Source of the DNA: Raphanus sativus
Lineage: Eukaryota > Streptophyta > Magnoliopsida > Brassicales > Brassicaceae
Direction of reading: 5' to 3'
DNA length: 64,000 nucleotides
Assembly (NCBI RefSeq): GCF_000801105.2
Contig: NC_079516.1
Location: 45,302,908 to 45,366,907, forward strand
Position numbers and translations under genes: made by a program. Of this stretch, positions 1 through 11,199 are shown piece after piece. Each line of letters opens with the position of its first letter. Position 1 is the first letter of the stretch. Under the pieces are notes generated by a model. The model saw only the letters and a list, made by a program, of their open reading frames with translations. It did not search any database and was not told the origin of the DNA.

Positions 1-709
1 TTTATTTTATGCATACACAAAAAATTACACAAAATATATCTCTGAAACTTTTTATTTAAAATGTATAAAATAATTAGACTTTAAAACATAATTAGAAATA
101 CATATTTAGCTAAACAATTAAATATAAAGTTTATAATTATATAATGATATATATATATATACAACAAACAATAACATTAAATACATAACTAATACCAAAA
201 TTTTGAAAACACACAAAATTGTTTAGATAAAGTAATATAGTACTGTCTAAATAAAACTCTAATATTATTTGTGATTATGTATTTTTATTGATGTACAAAT
301 GTTATATTTTAATATATTTTATTTTAATATATTTTGTTTAAAATTTAAAATAATTTAGTTTAATTTTAAATCTTATCAAATACATGGTGGTATTAGAAAT
401 AAACAAGAAGTTTTTGGCAAAAAATAATAGAAATAAACAAGAAGTGTTGAAATGAATATTTTAAAAATTGAGAAAATAAGGAAAACCAGTCAAAACACTC
501 TATTAAACTTAAACTTAATTTAAATTTACTTTATTTTAAGATTAAAAAAACATTCGAGATGATATAAAACTCCTATTTATTTTAAGATAATAGGAAATTT
601 AAACTATTATTCGTTTAAATTATCTAGTTATTGACCATAATAATTTTGAAAAAGAAAAATATTTACTATATATATATTAACCAAAGCTGTTTGTTTCAGA
701 GTCTTATAC
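1..709. other. AT-rich stretch, possible NPF6.2 intron
   Basis: No coding match is visible. If NPF6.2 is intact this is its next intron, longer than usual for the family. It contains one micro-insertion flanked by an 18-bp direct repeat (394-445, listed separately). Confidence 0.5.
394..445. repeat. Micro-insertion in an 18-bp direct repeat
   Basis: tagaaataaacaagaagt occurs at 394-411 and again at 428-445. The 16 bases between are ttttggcaaaaaataa. The layout is that of a tiny insertion with a target-site duplication. Confidence 0.65.
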
Positions 710-2762
710 CAAAGCTTGAATTGTTGAGAAAATAGCGATGGTTTTGAAACGGCCGAGGAAAGAGTCAGCTAGAAAGCCGCCGAGTAAGCAGAGGAGGAAG
801 GAAGTGCCCATAAAATCAGTGACAATGTTGGCAGAGCTTGAACTTGAGAGATGCATTGTATCCATCAGGTATGTTACCAAATTCACGGCTATTCCCATTG
901 TTGATAGCCTCTCCACAACTTCTATCCCTGCAATATTTTGAGAGGATATTCTATCAGCTCTTTTATGTTCCAAGATTACTAGTCGGTCCATTTTTATAAG
1001 AACAAACTTTTAATAATGTTAAGTGTTTCCGGTTTTCACGACCCTGATCCATGTAGTTAATGACTCAGTGATTAATATATCGAAAAATGCGGGTAAGGCG
1101 CCAGTAATTTTAAGGACCCTAATTTTAATTCATATTTTTTTGATTTTTTAAAAAATCATATTTTGAATGTCGATAATATTTGAAACTCGTATCTCTAAAA
1201 ACATCTCTAATTCCATTCTATGTTTGCTCTAAAATGGAATATATAGTAAAAATAATTCAACTCAACTTTATATTTTACTCCATAAATAAAATATTTTATT
1301 TGTTTATTACTTCATTGTAGAGTGTAAAATGAAATTGGGTTGAAACAAGTTTAATTTATATTCTTTTTTATTTTATTTTGAAAGGAAAAAAAAAAAAAAA
1401 TTTACATTGTAAGCGCTCAAAGGCATTGTAAACAAGTTTGACTGTCGAAAGGTAATTATTACAAAGAGTGTAATGACACTACAATCCATAGAATTTTCGG
1501 ACTCCAGCTATGAATTTACTTATTCTTGTAACGTATATCAAAAAGAGATTGTTGCATTATTAAATTCATGAATGAGTCGTGGCTGTAAAAAATCAATTAT
1601 ATTTGTCTTTACAAAACATTAAGAACCAATGGAAATGTGTTCTCAGAAAGCAACGAAACCAAATTTGGATTATCCGGACAATTATAACTAAGACAACTGG
1701 TAATATTTTAACAAATAAAGACAACTAGTAATATCTGTAAGAGAATATTAATGAACAGAACAAGAGGGTGTAGAGGTCGGCGTTTTTATAAATCCTAAGT
1801 AAACACGTGAATCCTGATATCTAATTTTCGTTTTCTCTCTATAATTTTAATATATATTTTGAGTATTATTCAAATTTCAGAAAAATTATTATTGAAGTAT
1901 ATGATTGGATGAGTAAAGATGGGGAGCCATGTGGCGTGTCTCTTTTCTCTTTATCTTTTCTACACTCAGCGTGATTCAGAACAACGACGTATCATATTTT
2001 ATTTCTATCATATCATGTTGAGCGAGTGTGACTGATTTGAGATTGAAACTCTTTTGTTCTTGACCATATATTTACGTACTGTCGATATAATAACTTATAC
2101 GCATGAACTACCACCCTCGTGACGAAATTTAATCAACTACGTATATACATCTACCACCCTCTACCAATATGTGTGCGACATATATTTTTACTTCATTTTA
2201 CCATATATTAAAATAATAACGCTTTTGCATGATTATTTTACCCCAAACAACAGTTGTGCATGTAGGATGTAGAAGAAGAGTCGAGTTAAAAATGTGTAGT
2301 AGCTAATCAATGAAGAGTTAGTTTCTAGCTAATACATAGATGAGTAAAACTTCACGCAGATTTTCGTGATCATAATGGCATATGAATATATCTACATGTA
2401 ATCTGGACAAATAGTATATCTGCAAATGCATCTATCTATTTATTTGGACAAATAGTACATCTACAAATGCATATATGTTTCTTCAGATGTATAGAGATGA
2501 TACCAGAAATTACTAAAATCGGTCCAGAACTTAATAATAATTAATGAAGAAAATATAGTAGAAGAAAACGAACCAAGAATGAGAGCTGCCGTGATCCAGC
2601 CACCAGTTTTGGATTTATCGGCAGGTAGGCCGTTGTAGTCTACGGCATCAGCCACCGTCCAACTGCCTTTGCTCTCCTGAAAACCACCACATCATTCCCC
2701 AGTTCAAAATCTTAAACAAACCATTAATTTACAAGCGAGAAGAAAAAGATTATCCAAACCAT
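710..2762 (-). CDS. NPF6.2: NPF6.2/NRT1.4 nitrate transporter, 5' part (runs off the left edge)
   Basis: This is the N-terminal part of a proton-coupled nitrate/peptide transporter of the NRT1/PTR family, a plasma-membrane protein. In Arabidopsis NRT1.4 moves nitrate in petioles. The coding exons read on the minus strand are 2760-2762 (the ATG alone), 2574-2676 and 710-927. Together they give MESKGSWTVADAVDYNG, then the family signature DKSKTGGW, then EVVERLSTMGIAVNLVTYL and LCLLGGFLADSFLGR. All junctions are GT..AG and phases agree: 3+103 nt leave one base, completed by GG of the next exon. The leader intron (2677-2759) starts directly after the ATG. The second intron (928-2573) is unusually long and AT-rich. 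Exon 710-927 ends in a good donor (gtataag), but no following exon appears in 1-709, so the rest lies left of the window or has been lost. Family assignment is secure; the orthologue call rests on remembered Arabidopsis sequence. Confidence 0.85.
1690..1734. repeat. Micro-insertion in a 17-bp direct repeat
   Basis: aagacaactggtaatat (1690-1706) recurs with one mismatch at 1718-1734. The spacer is tttaacaaata. It lies inside the long second intron of NPF6.2. Confidence 0.5.
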
Positions 2763-2864
2763 TTTTCTTCTAGTAATGCCTAGATGAGAATAGTCTTAAT
2801 TTTCTGCTAAGTTTCTGCTCTTTGTAAGCCACAGAAGCAAAGAATGATGCAGAGGAGACTGCCC

Positions 2865-2871
2865 TTTTATA
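2865..2871 (-). promoter_or_regulatory. TATA box of NPF6.2
   Basis: CTATAAAAG is read on the minus strand about 105 bases upstream of the NPF6.2 ATG. A leader of roughly 75 bases would fit between the expected transcription start and the ATG at 2762. This is an inference from motif and spacing only. Confidence 0.5.
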
Positions 2872-2879
2872 GGCACAAA

Positions 2880-3288
2880 ATAATTGAAAGAGAGAGGCAG
2901 AGAGCTCGCACCGACCTTCCACTATATGTGATTTGAGACATCACGAAAATGCGAAGCCTTAGAGATAGGTTCATCACGCCTTTCCAACTTTATTATCATT
3001 TTATTTACTTATATTTTGGAATTTAAGTTTGGCCGATCTCTTACCATTTTTATATTTTTCATTTTCGTCATTTTCTCTTTCTATGATGATAACATATTTC
3101 TTTGACCCAAGACGACACTACACATACACGGAACTACGGATCAGAAAAACAACACTTGCATTTAATCCCATAAAATATTTAGCAATCTCAAAGATTCTCC
3201 ACGAGGTTAATTACTATTTTTCAACACTTTTACTGATCCACTAAATATTTGATTTTTTTCTTTGGAATATCAAATTTACTTTTTTTTT
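2880..3288. other. NPF6.2 upstream region
   Basis: AT-rich promoter-side DNA. An open frame at 3029-3244 has no recognisable protein features and is not called as a gene. Confidence 0.4.
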
Positions 3289-3334
3289 ATAACAGGGATG
3301 TTTTTTTTGACAAAAATTTAATAACAAGGATGTT
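3289..3334. repeat. Micro-insertion in a 14-bp direct repeat
   Basis: ataacagggatgtt (3289-3302) recurs as ataacaaggatgtt at 3321-3334. The spacer is ttttttgacaaaaattta. The T run followed by gac matches, in reverse complement, the TTGAC-A(n) 3' ends of LINE fragments at 40.1 and 60.5 kb. Confidence 0.6.
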
Positions 3335-3611
3335 CCGCAGCCCGTAGACCCATAAACACTTCCGTAGCTTTCCGCAATTCATAGGTCCGTAGTCACTTCC
3401 ATAGCTTTCCGCAATCCTTAGGCCCGTAGTCATCCCTGGTCCAGAACCAGCCATCACTAATACCCATTACCCAAGGACCCAACACCAACGCCGTGCTTAA
3501 ATTTAAACTTGGGGAGGGTGTAAAGCATTCCGTGACCACATGAGGTATTCGAACCCGGATCCTTATCGGCGTTAGAACTGCATCAAGACCACTAGCCCAC
3601 CACTCCGTAGT
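3335..3611 (-). mobile_element. tRNA-derived SINE-like element
   Basis: On the minus strand a Pol III B-box-like GGGTTCGAATACC (near 3544-3556) lies about 35 bases after an A-box-like GGGCTAGTGGTCTTGATGC (near 3580-3600). The body is more GC-rich than its flanks. The distal part holds two imperfect 39-bp units built around TTGCGGAAAGCTA(T/C)GGAAGTG. These features suit a plant SINE. No poly(A) tail or clear target duplication was found, so boundaries are approximate. Confidence 0.42.
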
Positions 3612-4521
3612 TATATCAAATTTACTTCTCCCTTAATAAATCAGAAGTTTAAGCTGAGAATTGATTGAAAAATTTAGAAACAAAACTCATAGACAGCAAA
3701 AAAAATGAATGAAAATTTCAGAAAAAAACCCACAGAAAATAGTTTTAGATCTTGTAATTAATATCTTTTCATTTTTTGCCGCAATATCATACAATCAGTC
3801 TCGATAAATTATTTAAATATCACATAAATTTAAAATTTAAAACCATTGTACTTTACAGCGTTAGATCCTCTTATTTATGGGAAATTTCACCATATAACTT
3901 TCAAACAAATTATAATTTTCTATATATCTAAATACCTTAATACATCAATACACCATACATCTTTTATATAATAATACTAATCTGCTCTTTTACACAACCG
4001 GTAAAATCTGTAAGCAAAAAAAACTAAATTAATATTACTTACTTAACACATGTATATCGTGGCTTTTGGAAAATCACATAGCTTGTAAAAAGTAAGTGAT
4101 TTTTCTCTATTATTGATCCACTGTGTAACCACCAAAACCATTTATGGAGTAGCTTTGTCTAGAAGATGTCCATCTGCAATGGCTCCTTTGGCTACTGACC
4201 GGAAGCTTCGAGCATATGAAGTCTATGGAGTCTCCAACAACGTAAACGGCACTGCCGCGAAGTTCGTCAATTCTTCCTTCAATCGCTCTAATCTCTTTGG
4301 TTTACTAAGCGGTTACATGCACTATTTCTACGGATGTCGTCAGTTACACTTATCTTCGTCACTGTGAATGACCAAGAATTAATCAGAGAATATAATTTTT
4401 TTTGTTAAATTGTGTTTTATTCTATTATATACGTATGAAATAGAAATGTAAAACAATATGTATTATGTTTGCTATATTCATGTTATGTAATACAAAATAA
4501 TCTGTTACTATACTTTCTTAC
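3612..4521. other. Intergenic, nothing recognised
   Basis: AT-rich. An 84-codon open frame at 4113-4367 has slightly higher GC content but shows no family motif and no splice context, so it is left uncalled. Confidence 0.4.
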
Positions 4522-4915
4522 CATGTATCATTCTATTTGACGATTAATAAAGAGTTTTCTTGTTCACCTATATGTACTATCCTATGTATTTTATTTTATT
4601 CTATTTGGGTTTATGGTCTATACTTGGGTTTAGAGTTTAGTGATTAGGATTTAGGGTTTAGAGTTTAGTGATTAGGATTTAAGGTTTAGTAAATGAAATG
4701 TGAGGTTGAGGTTTGGGTTTAGTGACTCTATCATGTATTGTTCCATTTGATGATTAATAAAAAATGTTATATTTTGTTCACCATGTATTATATTATGTAT
4801 TTTATTTTATTCTATTTGTGTTTAGGGTCTATATTTGGGTTTAACGTTTAATAATTAGAATTTTAAGATTTAGTATTTGGAAGATAGGGTTGAGGTTTGA
4901 GTTTATTAATTTTAA
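4522..4915. repeat. 210-bp imperfect tandem duplication with telomere-like motifs
   Basis: A unit beginning catgtatca (4522) recurs at 4732. Both copies keep the order gattaataaa, tattttattttattctattt, then a run of degenerate TTTAGGG-like words (gggtttagagtttagtgattagg), then aggttgaggttt. Inside the first copy the tttagagtttagtgattagga segment is itself doubled. Confidence 0.7.
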
Positions 4916-6531
4916 ATATGTATATATCTATATGTAAATATTTTGCTTTCGTTTCCATATGTTAAAAAGCAAAAATTCAATTCATTTATTAAGCCAACGA
5001 ACCTATCACCAAACTTGGCTAAGCTCAATTTCCTCTTTTATGCTGATTAATGTATCTAACTAAAATTTAATTATTTAATCATTTATAGATTTTAACTTTG
5101 ATCAATATTGTTTTGAGCTTGATATAAAACCAAATTATTGGTTTCTGCAACTTATTCTAGTTTTATGGTTCAACCCAAATCTATTTTTGGGTTCATTTCA
5201 GATTCTTTAGATAAATGATTTTCAGTTAAACTGCCTAATCAAGTCTAGTTCCATTCCAGAGAACCAGAACAAATTACTATAAGCAACATGTTGTAGTGGT
5301 GTGGTTCGATTTTAGTCGTCTATATATAATATCGATCATTAAATGAGTAAAAGTCCATTCCTAATATTTCATATGTTTTAAATTAATTTTATTCTTAATA
5401 TAAATGTGCTAAAATTAAAAGTTTATTATATTTTATACTAAATATTTATGTATATTGAAAAATAGAAAATACACATTATATTTATAGTTTCCAATTAGGG
5501 GTTTCAAATAAATTTCTAAATTTTTCGAAAACTAGTTCTCTTAAAAACATAAAGTGACATATCTTATCTAAATAAATTAATATATTATCGAATGGCTCAT
5601 ACCAATTTAGTTTAATAATTTTGGGATTTTGTGAGCCACTGCAGTAAGTGAGTGCGTTTAATGTCCCACTAAATATGGTGAAGCGAAAGGCAGCTGGCCC
5701 TCTTCTCCGTTCCTCGCTTCGTTTTATTTATTGTTATTTATTTTTTCTTGTTTTTGTTTTCTAAACAGTTGGCTGAGACTTGTGGCCACTTTTAAGCCAA
5801 TGGCTAAAATTTTATAGAATATACTCTTTCATTCGCGTTGACACTTTTATTATCCCTAATGGTTCGGATATACATCATTACCCAAATCATAATATTATTA
5901 ACAATAATTTCATTATATATGTATGTAGTCGATGTCCTCTAACACTTGGCATTTGTTTATTGTCCGTTCAATATATATAACTTTTTCCCTATTTTTGTGA
6001 GAATCCTCCGTGACACTTTTGCTATCCTAATACTAGTTTAAATAATACATTGCTTAGTTCCGAAATCAAACTATTCGAACAACATTTTTCTGTATTAATA
6101 GAGTCAAGCTTCATCAAACACTTGGCACTCTTTGATTATTTGGATATATATGTAGACTTTTCAGTAACACTTGATTTTCACATGACGAAACAATATATTT
6201 AGGATACTGAATTATCTTAAAACATTTACATTATATATCACTTTTTATGTTTTATATTACACCATAAAACACTTATTGTTCCTAACACACTTATGCACAA
6301 CAATGGTAATGCCGAGGAAAAAATATTCATGCAGATAGTAACTTCGGCTGGTTTGTCGAAAATCAACAAGAGTTATCAGCGACTAAACAACAATGAAACA
6401 TAATTGATTTTTTTTGGTGTTGTTGATGGGGTTCGGCCAGAGTTCAAAGTTATTATAGATGCACCACCAATTGCGTTTACAGTCACAAGCTCAGGCACAC
6501 CATTTTTTTTTCTGGAATCCCAAATCATTGT
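4916..6531. other. Intergenic, nothing recognised
   Basis: AT-rich DNA without a coding signature. A short open frame at 5780-5980 lacks any recognisable motif. Confidence 0.4.
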
Positions 6532-6628
6532 CCTAATCAGCTAATTAAACCTAACCATTTTGGTTAGATTTACAAACTTCCTAACCAGCTAATTAAACCT
6601 AACCATTTTGGTTAAGTTATACAAACTT
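6532..6628. repeat. 48/49-bp tandem duplication
   Basis: The unit at 6532-6579 (begins cctaatcagctaattaaacc) is repeated at 6580-6628 with few differences. There is no intervening filler. A third copy stops after ccta. Confidence 0.75.
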
Positions 6629-8030
6629 CCTATTGTCAAGGCCTAGAGAAATCTTTACCCACCTCCTCCTTCGCAAAGGAGATGATGTTTCCACCAAATT
6701 CCATCTTTGTAAGATGTGACACTTTCTCGGTTTTCATAACCGGAAAATATTACCAATTTTCTAACCGTTTGCTATCTTATGTGAAGGTTTACTTGGAACC
6801 GGTAGATACAACAATTTTCAGTCAAATGAGAGATGAGGTTTTGGATAGTGTTGCGATGTCACATTGTTTTGTGATTAATGTTCGTTTGAAGATTTTTAAA
6901 TGTGTTTTGACTCTTGCTTAGTTTGGATCGTAAGTGGCAATTTTAACATCTTAGATAACTTCTTATCAAACTTTTTCAAGTTTGTATCTCTATCTTTGTA
7001 TGTCCTTGAATTTTATGTTGGAGTTTTAGGTTATTGACTTGCACGTCCTGGTTTGTATGATGATACTTTTAGTATTGTAATCGCTTAGAATTATTAATAA
7101 AACTATTGGTACACAAAAATATACTAACTAAATTTATCATACTGTACTATGAGGTAGGTGAGTCGAAGACATTCTTTATTTCTTTTATCATTGTGACGTA
7201 ACTTTGACTACTTTGAGGAATGTAACTCTAAAACAATCCATGTCAGATTATAAGGATTTAAGATAGTAATCATATATATATATATATGATATTTTTTTTT
7301 GAAACAATAGTAACCATATTCTATGTTTATATTAACAAACCCGTTAGATAATTGGTGAAAAGTTGACAAAAAAAAGATAAATCGGTGAAAAAAATCAAAG
7401 GTTATAAACCAAAATGATAAAAGTCTATATTAGATGGACGATTTTGATTTGGTTTAAATGATCGGACACCAAACCAAACATGTTAAAAAGCATTTCTATA
7501 TACATAACCACTTTTGTTTGATTGCATGTGGTTATATTGTGTAAATAACACATGTCACTAATGTTAATTCTAAATGTATACTTTTCTTTTAATGAAAAGA
7601 TAGATATTTTTACATTATGATAGTGCCCATTGACACAGGGTTGAGATTACTTTTCTGTGCAACTACTTATATCATACAAAGCTCGGTGAATATCAAAATT
7701 TACAAACGAAACAAAAAGTTCTCAGAAATATGCTCGACGGTAGAACTGAATTAGAGTTGAAAGTGACTTAATTATAATAAAACTAATCTAAGTTATCTTA
7801 TCTTAAAGCATTCTTGATAAAAATTATTATGTTCAGTTCACTAGATCTAATGTACTTTTGGCTTAAAAAGATTGAAAATGTTCTATACATTTTACCGGCA
7901 TGTTTAGTCTAAATTTTCGTAATAGTATTATAGTATATTCATTAAATACTAGTGACATTTTTAATAATAAATCTAAATAAGTCGTATGTTTGGTATAGTC
8001 ATTTTAATTAGATGAACTAATAGAGTAGAT
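6629..8030. other. Intergenic, nothing recognised
   Basis: An open frame at 6682-6921 (79 codons) has no recognised family. The rest is AT-rich. One micro-insertion lies at 7263-7319. Confidence 0.4.
7263..7319. repeat. Micro-insertion in a 13-bp direct repeat
   Basis: atagtaatcatat (7263-7275) recurs as atagtaaccatat (7307-7319). The spacer is an AT repeat followed by an oligo(T) run and gaaac. The reverse complement GTTTC-A(n) resembles the inserts at 16.3 and 38.8 kb. Confidence 0.45.
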
Positions 8031-8279
8031 TAATATGATTGAGTAATTGACATCTTAACACACACTGACGCATCGTACTCAATAAAAACTATATCCTTTA
8101 GCTCTATGATTGTTATAAAATTCACATGCATGTAATCATCGACCGGATTTGTGATGCAAATATTCGCAAACATGTACACCTACAAATTACAACGAAGAAG
8201 AAACGTGGGCCTCCTTAGCACAAATTATTGGATTGACTTTTATATAGTGAAACTGAAAATTAGTTCGACCCAAGTAAAA
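8031..8279. repeat. Dispersed 230-250-bp direct repeat, copy A
   Basis: Begins taatatgatt and ends caagtaaaa. It is collinear with copy B at 10220-10449, sharing words such as agctctatgattgttataaa, attcacat, gtgatgcaaatattcg and acttttatatagtgaaa. Identity by eye is about 80%. It has no coding content. Confidence 0.75.
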
Positions 8280-8379
8280 GTTTACGTACTAACGGTATGT
8301 ATTCTATAAAACTAAAATACAAATTAATATTTTAAGTGTTTTTTTTTTACAAATTTCATAATAATGGATGCTTTTGATG

Positions 8380-8415
8380 AAAAATGGATACTTTTTTTCG
8401 AAAAATGGATACTTT
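8380..8415. repeat. Micro-insertion in a 15-bp direct repeat
   Basis: aaaaatggatacttt (8380-8394) is repeated at 8401-8415. Only ttttcg lies between, the shortest insert of the class in this window. Confidence 0.6.
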
Positions 8416-8534
8416 AATTAGCGTTAACTGTTTATGAGAAGTTTTTGATAAGATGATTTAGTGGAAGAACATACTACTTTCATGATCTTGGTTAAAGGGT
8501 TGTGTAGCCTGCTAAAAATATTTTTGATCTTTTT

Positions 8535-9671
8535 TTTTATCATCAAACACACAGACTCATATAGACTCTGCACACCAAACTGGTAGCTCTGCATCCATGT
8601 GAACGACGAAAGACGATTGTTGTCTGGCACTGCGTGCTAAACGATCCGCCCTTGAATTCTCCGTCCGTGGTACATGAATGAGCTGTGAGCTTTGGAAACT
8701 ACTTTGTAGACTCTTAATATCCTCCAGATAACTTGCAAACGCTGGCCACTCCTCTGGTTCCGAAACCATCTTCACCAACTGAGAACAATCTGTTGCAAAT
8801 GTAACCTGAAACTGTCGCAAATTTTTCATACACTCCATTGCCCAAATCAAGGCTTCTACCTCCGAGTGAAGGGGTGATAAACTGGCTCGAACATTTCGTG
8901 CCCCCATTAGTCCCTCAAAACCTTCCAAAGTGCTATACCAACCTTGTCCCGAGAAAGAATCCTTATCCTTCCACGAACCATCTATAAAACACCATCTCCC
9001 TGGAATTGTGATAGGTTGATTTACTTGTGGCGGTAGGGTTCTTCTTACATCTAATTCTTGTGCCGCAGCCCACATGGTAGATTCCGTTTCAGCCAATTTT
9101 AATGTATCTAGTGCATCCACATCCAGGTTACTAAACACCTTGTTGTTCCGTGCCTTCCAAATATACCATAGTATCCATGCAAAGTGATGATCATTCATCT
9201 TTGGTAAAACTCTCCAGAATAAATGATCCATATTAGTAAACAGTGCTTCTGAAGGAAAGACATCTGGATTTGTTGGTATCTTTGATAGTGCCCATACCTG
9301 CCGAGCTGGGGGACACTCAAAAAAGACATGGTTTAGAGTTTCCTCAGCATGTCCACATCTATCACACCCAATATCCCCTGGCAAACCTCGTGTTTTAAGA
9401 TTCTTTTTGACCGCAATACACCCTGATACAATCTGCCATAAAAAAATGCTTCATTTTTGGTGGGCACTTCACCTGCCAACAGTGAGCTTTCAAAACATCT
9501 ACCGTCGGGCCATAGATAATTGGTGGTTTTCCTTTATCTGGGTAGACTCTTTCCACGTCGTAACCTGATTTAACCGTATATCTTCCATTATTAGTGAAAT
9601 GCCAACCATCCTTATCTTCCATATTAATTCTACTAAGTGGTATACTTTCAATAATCTTCGCATCTTCCATT
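8535..9671 (-). mobile_element. 5'-truncated LINE with RNase H, 17-bp target duplication
   Basis: Minus-strand fragment of an L1-like non-LTR retrotransposon. It encodes the end of the reverse-transcriptase ORF. A zinc-binding zf-RVT segment (CDRCGHAEETLNHVFFEC) is followed by an RNase H-like domain (FIDGSWKDKD; AMECMK; DCSQLV; HVPRTENSRADRLARSA) and a stop at about 8557. The 5' part (9395-9671) is in another frame. Reading across shows one extra T in a T run near 9447, so the copy is dead. The element ends in an A run (minus strand). Both sides carry atatttttgatcttttt (8518-8534 and 9672-9688), which fixes the boundaries. Confidence 0.88.
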
Positions 9672-9688
9672 ATATTTTTGATCTTTTT

Positions 9689-10219
9689 AATTAGGTTCAT
9701 TGTTGGTTTAAATGTTTTGTTATTAGGTTTGAGTTATAACCCAATAAATCGATTTAATTTGGGTTTTATTGACATTTTGCGGTACAATAAACCAAATTTT
9801 GTTGTGGTTTAGGGTAAATTGATTTCAAACTATTATTTTGTGGATATATACGATTCAAACTTTAAAATATTTATTGGTGGAAATATAGAATACAAGTTTA
9901 AGTGTTTAAAAATTTTGTGTGGATACACTGCTATATAATAGTTCAAACTTCAAAGGGAGAAATAGATTATCAGTTTATCACCCCATAAAATTCTGATGGT
10001 TTTTTAAAGTTTTGAGTATTCCGGATTTGAATGCCCTCCTCTAACCACGTCCACCTGGCTGTTTTTTAATTCGCTGAGATACGAGTGATTACCCTTTGGA
10101 CTTTTATTTTGTGTCATCACCCTTTGGACTTTTAATAAAATAAAAAGTCCAGAAAAAGAAATAATGATTATAAATTAGTAGTGTAAATTAGAACAGCCGT
10201 TTGAGGAAAAAAATACGAT
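9689..10219. other. Intergenic
   Basis: AT-rich and non-coding. It contains a micro-insertion at 10088-10134. Confidence 0.4.
10088..10134. repeat. Micro-insertion in a 19-bp direct repeat
   Basis: A 19-bp word at 10088-10106 (attaccctttggactttta) recurs with one mismatch at 10116-10134. The spacer is ttttgtgtc. Confidence 0.6.
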
Positions 10220-10449
10220 TAATATGATTGTAGTTGACATCTTAACATACAACGAGGCGTACTCAGTAAAAAAATATATCCTGTAGCTCTATGATTGTTA
10301 TAAAATTCACATCCACGTAATCATCAACCGGATAATGTGATGCAAATATTCGAAAACGTGCCCCCTACAAATCACAACGAATGAGTAGAAAATTGTCTTG
10401 GATTGGCTTTTATATAGTGAAAGTCAAAATCAGTGTGATCCAAGTAAAA
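10220..10449. repeat. Dispersed direct repeat, copy B
   Basis: Partner of 8031-8279, same orientation, about 2.2 kb away. The truncated LINE lies between the two copies. Confidence 0.75.
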
Positions 10450-10622
10450 CTAATGATACAGACTTTTATATACGAATACAGACTTTTATAAAACCAGTAG
10501 TGGATGATGATACCAGCTTTCAAATCCGCATATTTTTGTTATTGCAATAATATTTATGATTTTAACAACATAAATTCATATGATTTATAAGGTTTATGTA
10601 ATTTTAATACATTATTATTGTC

Positions 10623-10672
10623 AATATGTGTAACCATGTGTTTTAATAAAAAAAAATATGTGTAACCATGTG
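10623..10672. repeat. Micro-insertion in an 18-bp direct repeat
   Basis: aatatgtgtaaccatgtg at 10623-10640 is repeated perfectly at 10655-10672. The spacer is ttttaataaaaaaa, so the A run is on the plus strand here. Confidence 0.7.
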
Positions 10673-10794
10673 GTGATGTCTTGTTCATATGGGACAATCA
10701 TTTTCCATTACAATTATGAAGAATTCAAGTAAATTGGAGTAATCTCTAGAATTTACAAATATATAGAATATCATCAAGTTAAATCCATAACTTA

Positions 10795-11061
10795 GAGCAA
10801 TGCTCATTGAGTGTTTTAAACCAAAGTTCACACAATTCTCAAAAAAAAATATATTAAAATAATTTCATTTTGCTGAATCTGTGTGTGGCGAGTTCTTCCC
10901 AGTAAATTCGGTTCATTAATATTTCGTGGGTTCCACGATACGTGACGGTCCGCGATTGGTTCGGTTAATATATATATATTTAAAAAGGTCAAACAGAGAA
11001 AAAATAATAATAAAAAATACTTTTTTGAACCCCACATGCAAGTTCACTGATGGGCAAGTTC
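10795..11061. mobile_element. PIF/Harbinger-type MITE (Tourist-like)
   Basis: A 267-bp segment flanked by TTA on both sides (10792-10794 and 11062-11064). Ends are GAGCAATGCTCATTG and, in reverse complement, GAACTTGCCCATCAG, forming an imperfect terminal inverted repeat. TTA/TAA target duplications and GAGC-type ends fit the PIF/Harbinger class. A better-preserved relative lies at 61797-62071. It has no coding capacity. Confidence 0.6.
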
Positions 11062-11199
11062 TTAATTACGCGGGAATAGTACTCTAAGTTCTAAATAAGA
11101 AAGAATTTGCAGATTCCTAAAATTTACGTACTGCGATCTAAATTGTCACATTTTACTCTCTTGAACTTCTCTAAATTGTCACCTTAGATACCACTAAAC

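Noticed and set aside
3540..3611. tRNA gene suggested by a B-box-like GGTTCGAATACC
   Set aside because: No cloverleaf could be folded and the body continues as a repeat, so a SINE-like call fits better.
4113..4367. 84-codon open frame in slightly GC-richer DNA
   Set aside because: No recognised motif, no splice context and no similarity to anything remembered. It may be a fragment but cannot be supported.
4620..4720. Telomere array
   Set aside because: The TTTAGGG words are degenerate and interspersed with other sequence, and both flanks are ordinary intergenic DNA.
6682..6921. 79-codon open frame starting MMFPPNSIFVRC
   Set aside because: Reads like ordinary random frame composition with no domain. 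It lies beside a tandem duplication in repeat-rich DNA.
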